64,000 nt of DNA from Natronomonas marina (GCF_024298905.1 NZ_CP101154.1:1116001-1180000), one strand, 5' to 3'; numbered from the stretch's first letter, positions 45,922 through 54,971 are shown. The notes: generated from the letters alone by a model not told the origin. Numbers and translations are program-made.

Positions 45922-47156
45922 GGAACCGACCGCGCCTGCAGTTCGCCGGCGACCGACCGCCGCATCGTCTCCTCGACGCTGTCAACGTTCGCCAGCGCCC
46001 ACATCAGTTTCACGTAGGCCGTCGCCGGCAGCGTGTCGCCGGCCTCGACCACGCCGGCCGAGAGCAGGTCCCGGCCCGTGTCGTAGACGCGGTCGCAGAC
46101 CCGGCCCTCGAGACACTGGCTCGTCATCACGACCGTGGTGCCGTCCGCGACGAGTTCCTCGATGCGGTCGATCCAGCCCGTGTTGACGTGGCCGAGACCG
46201 GTGCCCTCGAGGACGATTCCTTCGGCATCGGCGGCGGCGTCCAGCGCCGCCGGGCCAGTCCCGGGGACGAACTTCACGAGTTCGACGTCCCGCTCGAGGT
46301 CGGCCGCCAGGTCGAGGTCGGTGGCGCCGCGGTCGGCCACCTCGCGCCGGAAGGTCACCTCGCCGGATTCCCACTCGACCTCGCCGAGCGGTCTCGCGCC
46401 GACGGTCTCGAAGGCGTCCCGTCGGGACGTGTGGTTCTTCCGGACCCGGGTGCCGCGGTGCAGCGCACAGACGTCGTCGGACTCGTCTTCGTGCATGCAG
46501 ACCAGCACCTCCGAGTGGTCGGCCGTCGCCGCCTCGACCGCACAGACCGCGTTCATCACGTTGTCCGAGGAGGGACGGTCCGCCGACCGCTGGCTGCCGG
46601 TGAAGACGACCGGCACCGGCGTGTCGAGCACGAACGACAGCGCCGACGCCGTGTACTGCATCGTGTCGGTGCCGTGCATGACGACGACGCCGTCGGCGCC
46701 GGCCTCGATTTCCTCGCGGACGGCTTCGGCGAGGTCGACCCACACGTCGGGCGTCATGTTCTCCGAGAGGATGTTGGCGACGACCCGGCCGCGATAGTTG
46801 GCCCGGCCGGCCAGTTCCGGCACCGCCCGGAGGACGTCCTCGGCGTCGAACTGTGCGGTGACGGCGCCGGTGCGGTAGTCGACCGTCGAGGCGATGGTGC
46901 CGCCCGTCGAGATGAGCGCGACGGTCGGCAACTCCTCGTCGAAGGTGATTTCGGAGGTGCCGCCGGCGTCGCCCGGACTCTCGACGTCGTAGGTGTCCGT
47001 CTCCAGTACCTCGACTGCGGCGTCCGCGCGGTCGACGCCGACGTTGTAGCCGCCGTCGAGTTTGACGACGAGGTTGTCGGCCGTCGTCGACGGCATCAGC
47101 ACGCCCTCGTAGGTGGCGGTGCCGCGGTCGACGCGAACGCGGTCCCCTGGGTTCAT
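45912..47156 (-). CDS. gatD: Glu-tRNA(Gln) amidotransferase subunit D
   Basis: 414 residues from the ATG at 47154-47156. GatD with GatE makes Gln-tRNA(Gln) in archaea by amidating Glu-tRNA; GatD liberates ammonia like an asparaginase. A small N-terminal beta domain is followed by asparaginase motifs: ALISTGGTIASTVDYRTG (first Thr), VVVMHGTDTMQYTASAL (Thr-Asp) and VFTGSQRSADRPSSDNV. gatE is not in the window. The GNAT gene overlaps its end. Confidence 0.95.
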   Translation of the reverse strand: MNPGDRVRVDRGTATYEGVLMPSTTADNLVVKLDGGYNVGVDRADAAVEVLETDTYDVESPGDAGGTSEITFDEELPTVALISTGGTIASTVDYRTGAVTAQFDAEDVLRAVPELAGRANYRGRVVANILSENMTPDVWVDLAEAVREEIEAGADGVVVMHGTDTMQYTASALSFVLDTPVPVVFTGSQRSADRPSSDNVMNAVCAVEAATADHSEVLVCMHEDESDDVCALHRGTRVRKNHTSRRDAFETVGARPLGEVEWESGEVTFRREVADRGATDLDLAADLERDVELVKFVPGTGPAALDAAADAEGIVLEGTGLGHVNTGWIDRIEELVADGTTVVMTSQCLEGRVCDRVYDTGRDLLSAGVVEAGDTLPATAYVKLMWALANVDSVEETMRRSVAGELQARSVPWT

Positions 47157-47240
47157 ACCCGCCCGTACCGGCCCGGTCACCTTCAAAGACACCCTTCGGC
47201 CGGGAAAAGACCGATACCGCTGGCGGCCCTCCGCCGAGGT

Positions 47241-47738
47241 ATGAGCCGCGACCGGACCCGGACCCGCGACCGCTCGTCGGTCGAGGAGGTCGACGCCACC
47301 GAGTTCGACGTCGGTCTCGACGATTCCGACGGACGGACCGACGAATCGGCGTCCGAGCCGGGGGGCACGGAGCGGGTCGGCACTCGCGCCAAACGCGTCT
47401 TCTCGCCGCGGGCCTTCCTCGCGGCACTGTTGCTGTCGGTCGGGGGACTGGTGGCCGCGAACGCCGTCGTCCCGCTGCCGGGCGCGGGACTCGTCGGCGT
47501 CTTCGCCGCCACCTTCCTCTTCGGACTGGTGGCCGAGCGCCGCCGCTACCTGGAGACGGCGGTGGCCGGCGGCGTTAGCTTCGGCGCGAGCACGCTCGTC
47601 GGCTACGCCGTCGTCGCCGCCCTCGGCGGGTTCGGCGTGCCGCTGGCGGCGGTGGCTGGCGGCGTCGGCTGTGCCGTCGGCGCCCTCGGCCACTACTTCG
47701 GCCGTGACCTGCGGGACGGCCTGACGCGGGAGGTTTGA
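47241..47738 (+). CDS. membrane protein with soluble N-terminal region
   Basis: 165 residues from the ATG at 47241. About 55 charged, low-complexity residues are followed by three to four Gly/Ala-rich helices (about 57-75, 80-97, 105-127 and 130-150). No motif. Convergent with the ArsR-like regulator, 4 bases away, and divergent from gatD. Confidence 0.65.
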   Translation: MSRDRTRTRDRSSVEEVDATEFDVGLDDSDGRTDESASEPGGTERVGTRAKRVFSPRAFLAALLLSVGGLVAANAVVPLPGAGLVGVFAATFLFGLVAERRRYLETAVAGGVSFGASTLVGYAVVAALGGFGVPLAAVAGGVGCAVGALGHYFGRDLRDGLTREV

Positions 47739-47742
47739 CGGG

Positions 47743-48414
47743 TCAGTCGGTCAGCCGCCACTGCTCGCCGTCCTCTTCGACGACGCCGTGGGCGGCCAGT
47801 CCCTCGAGGGCGTCGGCGACGACGTCCGGCGGCGCCTCGACGCGGCGGCTCAACTCCGCCGGCGTCGCCGGGCCGGTCGCCAGCCCCCGGAGCAACTCGC
47901 CGTAGAATCGGCCGTCCACGCCCTCGAAGTGAGCGCTTATCTCGTCGAGCGTCTGGGTGAGTCGCCCCTGGACCCACCGCTGGGCCATCGACAGTTCGTT
48001 CTCCAGTCGCTCGAGGCGACCGAGTTCCTCGGCCAGCGCCGACAGGTCCGTCTCCGAGGACGCCTCCTCGGGGTCGTCGGCCCGCTCGATGTCCAGCGAG
48101 ACGTACCGCCAGGAGGTGATGTCCAGGTTCGGCGACGCGGAGTAGGCGCTCTTGGTCCCGAAATCGTACGGCGAGACGTTGACCTCGAGCCGGAGGTTCC
48201 GTGCGATAGAGAAGTACTTCCGGCGGCCGTCGTCGACGTGGGACTCGACGAGGCCGGCCTCGTCGAGCTTCCGCAGGTGGTCGATGACGGCCTTCGGACT
48301 GACGCCGAGGTACTCGCTTATCTCGGTGACGTAACAGGGCTTGCGGGCGAGAAGCCGGAGGATGCGCCGCCGGTTCTCGTTGCCGAGCAAGTCGAGGAAC
48401 GCCGCCGAGTCCAT
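47743..48414 (-). CDS. ArsR-like winged-helix transcription regulator
   Basis: 223 residues from the ATG at 48412-48414. An N-terminal winged helix has the ArsR pattern: FLDLLGNENRRRILRLLAR, then CYVTEISEYLGVSPKAVIDH (recognition helix) and LDEAGLVESHVDDGRRKYF. A charged coiled-coil-like middle (about 130-165) precedes a second wHTH at the C-terminus (about 165-220, TPAELSRRVEAPPDVVADAL). The family regulates unknown targets; the repeated KYFSIARNLRLEV region is typical of haloarchaeal members. Confidence 0.85.
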   Translation of the reverse strand: MDSAAFLDLLGNENRRRILRLLARKPCYVTEISEYLGVSPKAVIDHLRKLDEAGLVESHVDDGRRKYFSIARNLRLEVNVSPYDFGTKSAYSASPNLDITSWRYVSLDIERADDPEEASSETDLSALAEELGRLERLENELSMAQRWVQGRLTQTLDEISAHFEGVDGRFYGELLRGLATGPATPAELSRRVEAPPDVVADALEGLAAHGVVEEDGEQWRLTD

Positions 48415-48478
48415 CGTGTGACCCTTCACACCCCGCACGAAAAAGGGTGACGCGAACCGGAGGCCCTGCCGTCGCCCG

Positions 48479-49303
48479 TCAGGCGGGGTCGTCCGGCGGA
48501 CCGCCGTTCCCCGGATCGTCCTCGTCGGTTTCGTCTTCCTCGTCGCCGTCCCCGTTCCCAGGAGCGTCCTCCGGCGGCCCCTCATTTCCCTCCGTGCCGT
48601 TCCCGGGGGCATCCTCCGGCGGTCCCTCATTTCCCTCCGTGCCGTTCCCGGGGGCATCCTCCGGGGGCCCCCCGTCTCCATCCGACCCCTCACCCGCCCC
48701 AGGGCGGTCTTCACTCTCGGATTCGTTCGAGTCCGCCTCGTCGTCGCCCGCCGCTCCTGGGACGTCGACCGGTGGTCCGCCGCCGGGGTTCGAGGACACG
48801 CCGATGCCGCCCGCTATCTCGGCGACGGCGTTGCCGCGCATCTCGCTGGCGTTGGCCCGTATCGCTGCCAGCGCGCTGGTGTCGAGCCCCGCTGCCACGG
48901 CGGCGCGTTCGGTGCGGTTGACCGACTCCCGGAGTTCGGTTGCGCCGACCGCTACCTGCGTCGCAATGGCGGTCTGGGCGACCGGACCGCTCCCGTTCAG
49001 TTCCGCCTGGCGGTTCTGGAGGCGCTGCTGGCGCTCTTCGAGCGCCTCCTGGCGCTGCTCGATGAGTTTGCGGCGCTCGTCGGGGTTCTCGGTTCGGTTC
49101 AGCGCGGCGGCGAACATCTCGCTTTCGACCTCGCCTTCCGCTTCGGCGCTGCTGGCCTGCATGAACGAGGAGACGTCCGCACCGAAGGAGGCGTTCCCGT
49201 CGGCGTCGGCCTGCGCCGCCGTCGATCCCGCACCGCCGACGGCGACGGCCGCGAGCAGCGCGACGCCCACGGCGAATCCGGCCACGACAGCAGCTCGTTT
49301 CAT
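48479..49303 (-). CDS. secreted protein with coiled coil and GPPEDAPGNG repeats
   Basis: 274 residues from the ATG at 49301-49303. A Sec signal (VVAGFAVGVALLAAVAVGG) is followed by a mature part with a Gln/Arg/Glu-rich coiled coil (RRKLIEQRQEALEERQQRLQ). The C-terminal third is disordered, with two perfect 15-residue repeats (GPPEDAPGNGTEGNE) and partial ones, then an acidic end. No anchor seen. Likely a cell-surface or secreted structural protein; no known family. Confidence 0.75.
   Translation of the reverse strand: MKRAAVVAGFAVGVALLAAVAVGGAGSTAAQADADGNASFGADVSSFMQASSAEAEGEVESEMFAAALNRTENPDERRKLIEQRQEALEERQQRLQNRQAELNGSGPVAQTAIATQVAVGATELRESVNRTERAAVAAGLDTSALAAIRANASEMRGNAVAEIAGGIGVSSNPGGGPPVDVPGAAGDDEADSNESESEDRPGAGEGSDGDGGPPEDAPGNGTEGNEGPPEDAPGNGTEGNEGPPEDAPGNGDGDEEDETDEDDPGNGGPPDDPA
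48581..48670 (-). repeat. 45-bp tandem repeat in the secreted-protein gene
   Basis: Two adjacent 45-bp units starting at 48581 and 48626 (CTCATTTCCCTCCGTGCCGT at each start) are near-identical and encode the 15-residue GPPEDAPGNGTEGNE module. Partial units lie on both sides. Such exact repeats are prone to copy-number change. Confidence 0.85.
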
Positions 49304-49534
49304 TACCGGAGGTTCGAACCTCGACCTCGTAAAAACCCGACATCCGTTCTGATCGTTCAATCACGGGAACGAACGCCCGAGATTGCCGCAGAGAGTTCAT
49401 AGAGCGACGAGATGGTTTCGGACCGCCGATCCACCCCGGAATTCGTGTCGGCGGCCATCGACGCTGTTTGCACGACGGCAAAAGCCTCCCGGCCAAGCTT
49501 TATCCGTGGTAACGACCCACATACATGTGGCCGC
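49304..49534. other. intergenic region before the DUF5802 gene
   Basis: 231 bases with no convincing gene. A TATA-like CTTTATCCG near 49499 could serve the 49535 gene. A 33-codon minus-strand frame (49357-49458) is present but has no support. Confidence 0.45.
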
Positions 49535-49882
49535 ATGTTCGAACGATTCTCGAGCGGGTACTACCTGGGCCGGCTCTACGTCGAGCCCCACGAGGACGAG
49601 CGCGCCGTGATGCACCGCGAGCAGCACGAACAGGTCAGCGAGCAGCTCTACGACGGCGACGGGCCCGCGCCGCTGGTGATGAAGATCGGATCGACGCACG
49701 TCCCGGTTCACGCCGCCGACGGGGTGCCGGGTCGGACCGTCGCGCTCCCGCCGTCCGTCCTCCCCGCGACGGGCGTCGAGAACCCGCCCGCGCTCAGCGA
49801 GGTGCTGCTGGCGAAGGCCGACCGGGCCGCACAGCTGCTGGACCTCGGGTCCGTCGGCGGCGACGACCCCGCGGGGTTTTAG
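49535..49882 (+). CDS. DUF5802-like protein
   Basis: 115 residues from the ATG at 49535. The start MFERFSSGYYLGRLYVEPH and then MHREQHEQVSEQLYDGD match haloarchaeal DUF5802. The rest is beta-rich with APLVMKIGSTHVPVHAADGVP. Function unknown. It is 24 bases upstream of the Vms1-like gene and probably co-transcribed with it. Confidence 0.8.
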   Translation: MFERFSSGYYLGRLYVEPHEDERAVMHREQHEQVSEQLYDGDGPAPLVMKIGSTHVPVHAADGVPGRTVALPPSVLPATGVENPPALSEVLLAKADRAAQLLDLGSVGGDDPAGF

Positions 49883-49906
49883 GCCGCCCCCGCCCTCGGT
49901 CCGCCG

Positions 49907-50785
49907 ATGCTCGACGACCTCCTCGGGCGGACGGAGCTGAAGGAGCGCATCGCGGAACTCGAAGACGAACGCGAGAGCCTGCAGGCACAGCTGGACGCCG
50001 AGCGCGAGCGGCGGTCGGAGGCGGCACGCGCACGCCAGGAGGCCGAGGAGCGCGTCAACCGCCTCGAGGACCGCATCGCCGACCTCGAGGGCCAACTCGA
50101 GGAGACCGAGGAATCGGTCGACCTGACCTTCCGTCACCGGGAGTCGGTTCGCGGTCGCCGCCTCGAGACCGTCCTCTCGCGGCTGGAACGTCTGGAAAAC
50201 GGTCCCGAGAGCGTGCTGACCGCCTACGTCGACGAGGCGGTTCCCGACGCTGTCGCGGATCTGCTGGAGGGCCGTGCCGGACTCCTCTCGCGGGCGGCGC
50301 CCTGTCTGGTCTGTGCCGACGACGCCGGCCTGGTCGCGGCGGCGCTGCGGCCGCCCGTCGCCCCCGAGCCGTTCACCACCTGGAGCGACGGCCCGGAACT
50401 GGACCGCGCGTGGCTGCAGCCGACGGGCCGCTACGCGCTGGCGCTGGTGCGGTCGGACGTCTTCGCCGTCGGCGTCTACGAGGGCGACGAGCGCGTCGAC
50501 TTCGAGGGTTTCACGAGCGACGTCAAGAGCGACCACTCGAAGGGCGGCTTCTCACAATCCCGCTTCGAACGGCTCCGCGACGAGCAGATCGCCGAGCACG
50601 TCGAACGATGCGAGGCGGCGCTGTCCGGCGTCGACGCGGACCGACTGTACGTGACCGGCGACCGCCGGCTGGTCGGCGAGTTCGACGCCGACGCGACGGC
50701 TGCGGTCGACGCGACGGGCGAGCCCGAGGCGGCGTTAGGCGACGCCTACGACGACTTCTGGGCAGTCCCGCTGTACGGTCTCTGA
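49907..50785 (+). CDS. Vms1/Ankzf1-like peptidyl-tRNA hydrolase (VLRF1 domain)
   Basis: 292 residues. An N-terminal coiled coil (about 10-72) precedes a VLRF1 release-factor-like domain with RYALALVRSDVFAVGVYEGD and the active loop SDHSKGGFSQSRFERLRDEQ (about 207-226), where the Gln corresponds to the catalytic GSQ/GxxQ element. In yeast, Vms1 releases nascent chains from stalled 60S subunits. An archaeal role in ribosome-associated quality control is inferred. Immediately followed by an IS scar. Confidence 0.85.
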   Translation: MLDDLLGRTELKERIAELEDERESLQAQLDAERERRSEAARARQEAEERVNRLEDRIADLEGQLEETEESVDLTFRHRESVRGRRLETVLSRLERLENGPESVLTAYVDEAVPDAVADLLEGRAGLLSRAAPCLVCADDAGLVAAALRPPVAPEPFTTWSDGPELDRAWLQPTGRYALALVRSDVFAVGVYEGDERVDFEGFTSDVKSDHSKGGFSQSRFERLRDEQIAEHVERCEAALSGVDADRLYVTGDRRLVGEFDADATAAVDATGEPEAALGDAYDDFWAVPLYGL

Positions 50786-50914
50786 GGGGCGAAGTTCGCG
50801 GCCCCGAGGCGTTCGAACTGCCGACCGCCGTGCCGCCGTTTACAGAATTACGAGACGAAAGCCCACGGCTTCAGCCGTGGGAGGATGTCAACTCGTCCGA
50901 CCGCGACGTGTGAG
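50786..50914 (+). mobile_element. 3' end scar of a TnpB-type IS element
   Basis: One plus-strand frame reads ELPTAVPPFTELRDESPRLQ then PWEDVNSSDRDV and a stop, a typical degraded TnpB C-terminus. The end hairpin CCCACGGCT-TC-AGCCGTGGG (50862-50881) is followed by AGGATGTCAA, a common right-end sequence of haloarchaeal IS605/IS1341 elements. No transposase gene remains. Confidence 0.6.
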
Positions 50915-50931
50915 CCCGCTGGACTAACAGG

Positions 50932-50939
50932 CTTATTTT
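50932..50939 (+). promoter_or_regulatory. TATA box of the Bat-like regulator gene
   Basis: CTTATTTT, centred 27 bases before the ATG at 50963, consistent with a leaderless transcript. It supports this start over the longer open frame that reads through the IS scar. Confidence 0.6.
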
Positions 50940-50962
50940 CCTCCCGCACGGAGCAGGTAGCT

Positions 50963-53440
50963 ATGGGACACGGCGCCACCGCGCGGGACAGCCGCCGGCG
51001 AATCCTGCTTGCCGGTCGTGGGGAGTGGTTCGGCGACGCCCGCGCGTCCTTCGCCGATGGGACGGCGTTCGTCACGGCGACGACGGTCGAAACGGCCTGC
51101 GACGAACTGGAAGCCGCCGGCCCGGAAATCGACTGCATCGTCGTCGGTGCCGCGCTCGAGGGCGCCAGCGGTTCGGAAGCAGTCTCGGCAATTCGAGAGG
51201 CGAACGGCCGCGTTCCGGTCGTCGTCGCACCGCAGGAAGGGTCAGAACGACTAGCGAGCGACACCGTCGCTGCCGGGGCAGACGAGTACGTCCCGTCCGG
51301 CGACGTCCGGGACTGTCTCGCCGAACGGGTCGAGCACGCCCTCGAGACCGCAACGGAGCAGCGCCGGCTGGAGGCGGAGCTCAGGGAATCCGAACGGCTC
51401 CACCGCATCACGCTGAACAACATGACCGACACCGTCCTCGTTACCGACGAGGCGGGACGGTTCACGTACGTCTGTCCGAACGTCCACTTCATTTTCGGCT
51501 ACACGGCCGAGGAGATACACGAACTCGGGAGCATAGCGGAGCTACTGGGCGAGGACGTCTTCGCCGAAGAGAGGCTAGCCGAGGAGGGAGTTCTCACGAA
51601 CATCGAATGTACGGTGACCGACAGCGATGGCGAGGAACACACTCTGCTGGTGAACGTCAAGGAAGTCTCGATTCAGGGCGGGACGCGGCTCTACAGCTGC
51701 CGCGATATCACGAAACGGAAGGAGCGGGAGCGGGCGCTGACGACGCTGCACGACACGAGCCGTCAGCTTCTGGCCGCTGAATCCCGGACGGAGGCAGTCG
51801 AACTGCTGGTCGGCGACGTAACCGAGGGACTGCCCGTCGACGGCGCTGCCTGCTACCTCTTCGACGGGGACGACAACCTGCTGCAGCCAGCGGCAGTAAC
51901 CGAACCGTTCTCGGAGCTACACGGTCAGTTGCCGTCGCTGCCACCGGACACGAACACACTCGTCGGGACGGCGTTCGTCCGTAGCGAGGTCGCGTACTTC
52001 GACGACGTTCGGCGGGCCGACCGCCTCTCGAACCCGACGACCGATCTGCGGGCTGCGGCGTACCTGCCGGTTGGTGACAACGGCGTACTCGTGGTCGGCT
52101 GTGAGACCCCCAGCGGCGTCGACGACGTGACCATCGAGCTCGCGGACCTGTTTGCCGCCACGGCCGAGGCGGCGCTGGACCGCATCGATCGAGAGTCGGA
52201 ACTCCGCGAGCAGGAAGAGGCCCTGCAGCGGCGGAACGAGCGACTGGTCGAGATCAACCGGACCAACGACATCATCCGCGAGATCGATCGGGCGCTCGTC
52301 GGCGCGGAAACCCGCGAGGAGATCGAGACGGCCGTCTGCAACCGACTGACTGCGGCCGGACGGTTCGAGCTAGCCTGGGTCGGCGAACGGACCGCAACCG
52401 GCCTGGAGGTGCGCGCGTGGTCGGGTACCGGCCGGAGTTACCTCGATGCCTTGCCCGAAACGGTCGACGAGACGACCGAGCCCTCCGCCGAGACGATACG
52501 GCGCGGCGAGCCAACGACGGTATCGAACGTCGCTTCGGACCCTCGTGGCGACGACTGGCGCGTCGAGGCGCTTTCGCTTGGTCTTCAGTCGGTCATCAGC
52601 GTCCCGCTGAAGTACGAAGGTGCGACCTACGGCGCGTTGACTGTCTACGCCAGCGGAGCCAACGCCATCGACGACCCCATCGACAGCGTCCTCGTGGAGT
52701 TGGGCGAGACCATCGCCTCGGCGATAGGTTCGGCCAGACAGCGCGACGCCCTCCTGGGCGGCACGGTCACGGAACTGACCTACGGTGTCACCGACGAGGA
52801 GTGTCTCCTGTACGGGCTGGCGACGCGCACCGACACCGAACTGGCCGTCGACGGCGGAGCCGAACGCCTCGACGACCGGGTGTTGCTGTTCGTCACGGTA
52901 GAGCGGGGGACCGTCGAGGAAGTCGCACGGGCCGCCAGAGCGTTCGTCTCCGTCGACGAGGCACGGGTCATCGCAGACGAGAAAGACGGCGGCACGCTCC
53001 GACTGAAACTCTCGGAGCCGTTCATCGGGACGACCCTCGCCGACCACGGCGCAGTGCTGCGTCGGTTGAGAGCCGATGGTGACGGCGCGACGCTCGTCGT
53101 CACCGTTCCCGGGTCGACCGACGTGCGAAGAATCGACGAGGTGATAGAGGGCTGGTACGAGCGGCCCGAGCTCCGCGCCCGGCGCGAGCGTGACCGACGG
53201 CACGCCAGCGGTCCGAAGCTCCGGTCGCGCCTCGCCGACAGGCTAACCGACCGCCAACTCGAGGCCGCCCGGACGGCATACCACAGCGGTTATTTCGAGG
53301 CGCCGCGGGAGGCGACCGGCGAGGACATCGCCGAGGCGCTCGAGGTCTCCTCGAGCGCGTTCTACCAGCTCAACCGGAAGGCCCAGCGGAATCTGCTTTC
53401 GTTCCTGTTCGACGGAAATGGGTTTGATAACGAAGGGTGA
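50963..53440 (+). CDS. Bat-like multidomain sensor and HTH-10 transcription regulator
   Basis: 825 residues. A receiver-like domain (about 12-125), where the phospho-accepting Asp is absent (VVGA in place of VVxD), leads into a PAS domain (about 140-260, TLNNMTDTVLVTDEAGRF). Two GAF domains (about 265-405 and 420-570) and the Bat central region follow, then a C-terminal HTH-10 domain (LTDRQLEAARTAYHSGYFEA and AEALEVSSSAFYQLNRKAQR). Proteins of this build activate genes such as bop in response to oxygen, light or redox. Ligand and targets unknown. Confidence 0.92.
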   Translation: MGHGATARDSRRRILLAGRGEWFGDARASFADGTAFVTATTVETACDELEAAGPEIDCIVVGAALEGASGSEAVSAIREANGRVPVVVAPQEGSERLASDTVAAGADEYVPSGDVRDCLAERVEHALETATEQRRLEAELRESERLHRITLNNMTDTVLVTDEAGRFTYVCPNVHFIFGYTAEEIHELGSIAELLGEDVFAEERLAEEGVLTNIECTVTDSDGEEHTLLVNVKEVSIQGGTRLYSCRDITKRKERERALTTLHDTSRQLLAAESRTEAVELLVGDVTEGLPVDGAACYLFDGDDNLLQPAAVTEPFSELHGQLPSLPPDTNTLVGTAFVRSEVAYFDDVRRADRLSNPTTDLRAAAYLPVGDNGVLVVGCETPSGVDDVTIELADLFAATAEAALDRIDRESELREQEEALQRRNERLVEINRTNDIIREIDRALVGAETREEIETAVCNRLTAAGRFELAWVGERTATGLEVRAWSGTGRSYLDALPETVDETTEPSAETIRRGEPTTVSNVASDPRGDDWRVEALSLGLQSVISVPLKYEGATYGALTVYASGANAIDDPIDSVLVELGETIASAIGSARQRDALLGGTVTELTYGVTDEECLLYGLATRTDTELAVDGGAERLDDRVLLFVTVERGTVEEVARAARAFVSVDEARVIADEKDGGTLRLKLSEPFIGTTLADHGAVLRRLRADGDGATLVVTVPGSTDVRRIDEVIEGWYERPELRARRERDRRHASGPKLRSRLADRLTDRQLEAARTAYHSGYFEAPREATGEDIAEALEVSSSAFYQLNRKAQRNLLSFLFDGNGFDNEG

Positions 53441-53488
53441 CAGGTGCCGACACGTTCGATAAAACAGGGTTGGACATATCCCGGCGAG

Positions 53489-53501
53489 CGCAAAATTTGC
53501 G
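53489..53501. promoter_or_regulatory. palindromic operator candidate
   Basis: CGCAAAATTTGCG, a perfect 6+1+6 inverted repeat lying 3 bases before the ATG of the 53505 gene. A bound factor could block the transcript start of the rubrerythrin-like/gdhB pair. No known binding factor. Confidence 0.45.
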
Positions 53502-53504
53502 GTC

Positions 53505-53678
53505 ATGGGTACCGAAGACTCCGGTAGTGTCTGCACCGTCTGGGACGTCGCAGCCGGCGACGACCGGTTACTCTACGAATGCCTGACTTGTGGGTGGTCC
53601 GAGCGCGCCGCGACGAATCCAGGGACGTGCCCCGAGTGTGGCGACGACATCAGGAACTGTTCGATGCCGCTCGAATAG
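53505..53678 (+). CDS. 57-residue rubrerythrin-like zinc/iron-ribbon protein
   Basis: Reads MGTEDSGSVCTVWDVAAGDD onward, with two CxxC pairs: CLTC near 26-29 and CPEC near 43-46, plus two more Cys. The rubredoxin-like ribbon matches haloarchaeal short proteins called rubrerythrin-like. The stop TAG is directly followed by the gdhB ATG, so the two genes are coupled. Its role with glutamate dehydrogenase is unknown. Confidence 0.75.
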   Translation: MGTEDSGSVCTVWDVAAGDDRLLYECLTCGWSERAATNPGTCPECGDDIRNCSMPLE

Positions 53679-54971
53679 ATGGCTTCGGAATCCACCCGGT
53701 CGGGCGAGGGCGCAGGAACCGACCGCTCGGCGCCGGTGTCGGCGCTGGAGACGGCCCGACGCCAGCTCGAACACGCGGCTGCCGAACTGGACCTCGACCC
53801 GAACGTCGTCGAGCGGCTGAAACACCCGGCGCGGGTTCAGCGCGTCTCGATACCGCTGGAGCGGGACGACGGGACGGTCGAGGTTCTCGAGGGCTACCGG
53901 GCCCAGCACGACGACGTCCGCGGGCCGTTCAAGGGCGGTATCCGCTTTCATCCGGACGTCTCCGAGGCGGAGTGTATCGGCCTGGCGATGTGGATGACCT
54001 GGAAGACGGCGGTGATGGATCTGCCGCTCGGTGGTGCCAAGGGTGGTGTCGTCGTGAACCCGAAGGACCTCTCGGAGAACGAACGAGAACGACTGACGCG
54101 CCGCTTCGCCGAGGAGCTACGGGACATCGTCGGCCCGAACACCGACGTTCCCGCGCCGGACATGGGGACCGACCCACAGACGATGGCGTGGTTCATGGAT
54201 GCCTACAGCGTCCAGCAGGGCGAGACGACACCCGGGGTCGTCACCGGCAAGCCGCCCGAAATCGGCGGCAGTTACGGTCGAGAGGAGGCACCCGGTTACA
54301 GCGTCGCCATCGTGGTGCGGGAAGCCTGCAAGTACTACGACCGCCCCGTCGAGGGAGCGACCATTGCCGTCCAGGGGTTCGGCAGCGTCGGGGCCAACGC
54401 CGCCCGTCTGCTGGAGTCGTGGGGCGCCGACATCGTCGCCGTCAGCGACGTCAACGGTGCCGCCTACGACCCGGAGGGGCTGGCCGTTCAGGAAATCCCC
54501 GCCCACGACGAAACGCCCGAGGCGGTCACCGACAGCGACGGCGACGCCATCACCAACGAGGAACTCCTCGAGTTGGACGTCGATGTACTCACACCGTGTG
54601 CAGTCGGAAACGCCATCACCGGCGCCAACGCCAGCGATATCCAGGCCGACCTCGTCGTCGAGGGGGCCAACGGCCCCGTCACCTTCGCCGCCGAGTCGAT
54701 CCTTCAGCAGCGCCGCATTCCCGTCGTTCCCGATATCCTCGCCAATGCCGGCGGCGTGACGGTGTCGTACTTCGAGTGGCTCCAGGACATCAACCGCCGC
54801 AAGTGGTCCCGCGAACGCGTAAACGAGGAACTGGAAGCCGAGATGATGGCTGCCTGGGAATCGATCCGGGACGAATACGAGCGCCGCGACGTCTCCTGGC
54901 GGACCGCCGCCTACATCGTCGCTCTCTCCCGGGTTGCTCGGGCCCACGAACTCCGCGGGTTGTGGCCCTGA
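53679..54971 (+). CDS. gdhB: glutamate dehydrogenase
   Basis: 430 residues. Interconverts glutamate and 2-oxoglutarate with NAD(P). Substrate-site motifs: [14 protein letters not shown], the catalytic Lys in [16 protein letters not shown], and [16 protein letters not shown]. Nucleotide-binding region: [30 protein letters not shown] and [14 protein letters not shown] are also standard. No gap after the small ribbon protein. Followed by dgcN/dgcA, suggesting that glutamate from D-glutamate feeds this enzyme. Confidence 0.97.
   Translation: MASESTRSGEGAGTDRSAPVSALETARRQLEHAAAELDLDPNVVERLKHPARVQRVSIPLERDDGTVEVLEGYRAQHDDVRGPFKGGIRFHPDVSEAECIGLAMWMTWKTAVMDLPLGGAKGGVVVNPKDLSENERERLTRRFAEELRDIVGPNTDVPAPDMGTDPQTMAWFMDAYSVQQGETTPGVVTGKPPEIGGSYGREEAPGYSVAIVVREACKYYDRPVEGATIAVQGFGSVGANAARLLESWGADIVAVSDVNGAAYDPEGLAVQEIPAHDETPEAVTDSDGDAITNEELLELDVDVLTPCAVGNAITGANASDIQADLVVEGANGPVTFAAESILQQRRIPVVPDILANAGGVTVSYFEWLQDINRRKWSRERVNEELEAEMMAAWESIRDEYERRDVSWRTAAYIVALSRVARAHELRGLWP

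Noticed and set aside
49357-49458. 33-codon minus-strand frame before the DUF5802 gene
   Set aside because: Too short, no recognised motif and no clearly placed promoter.
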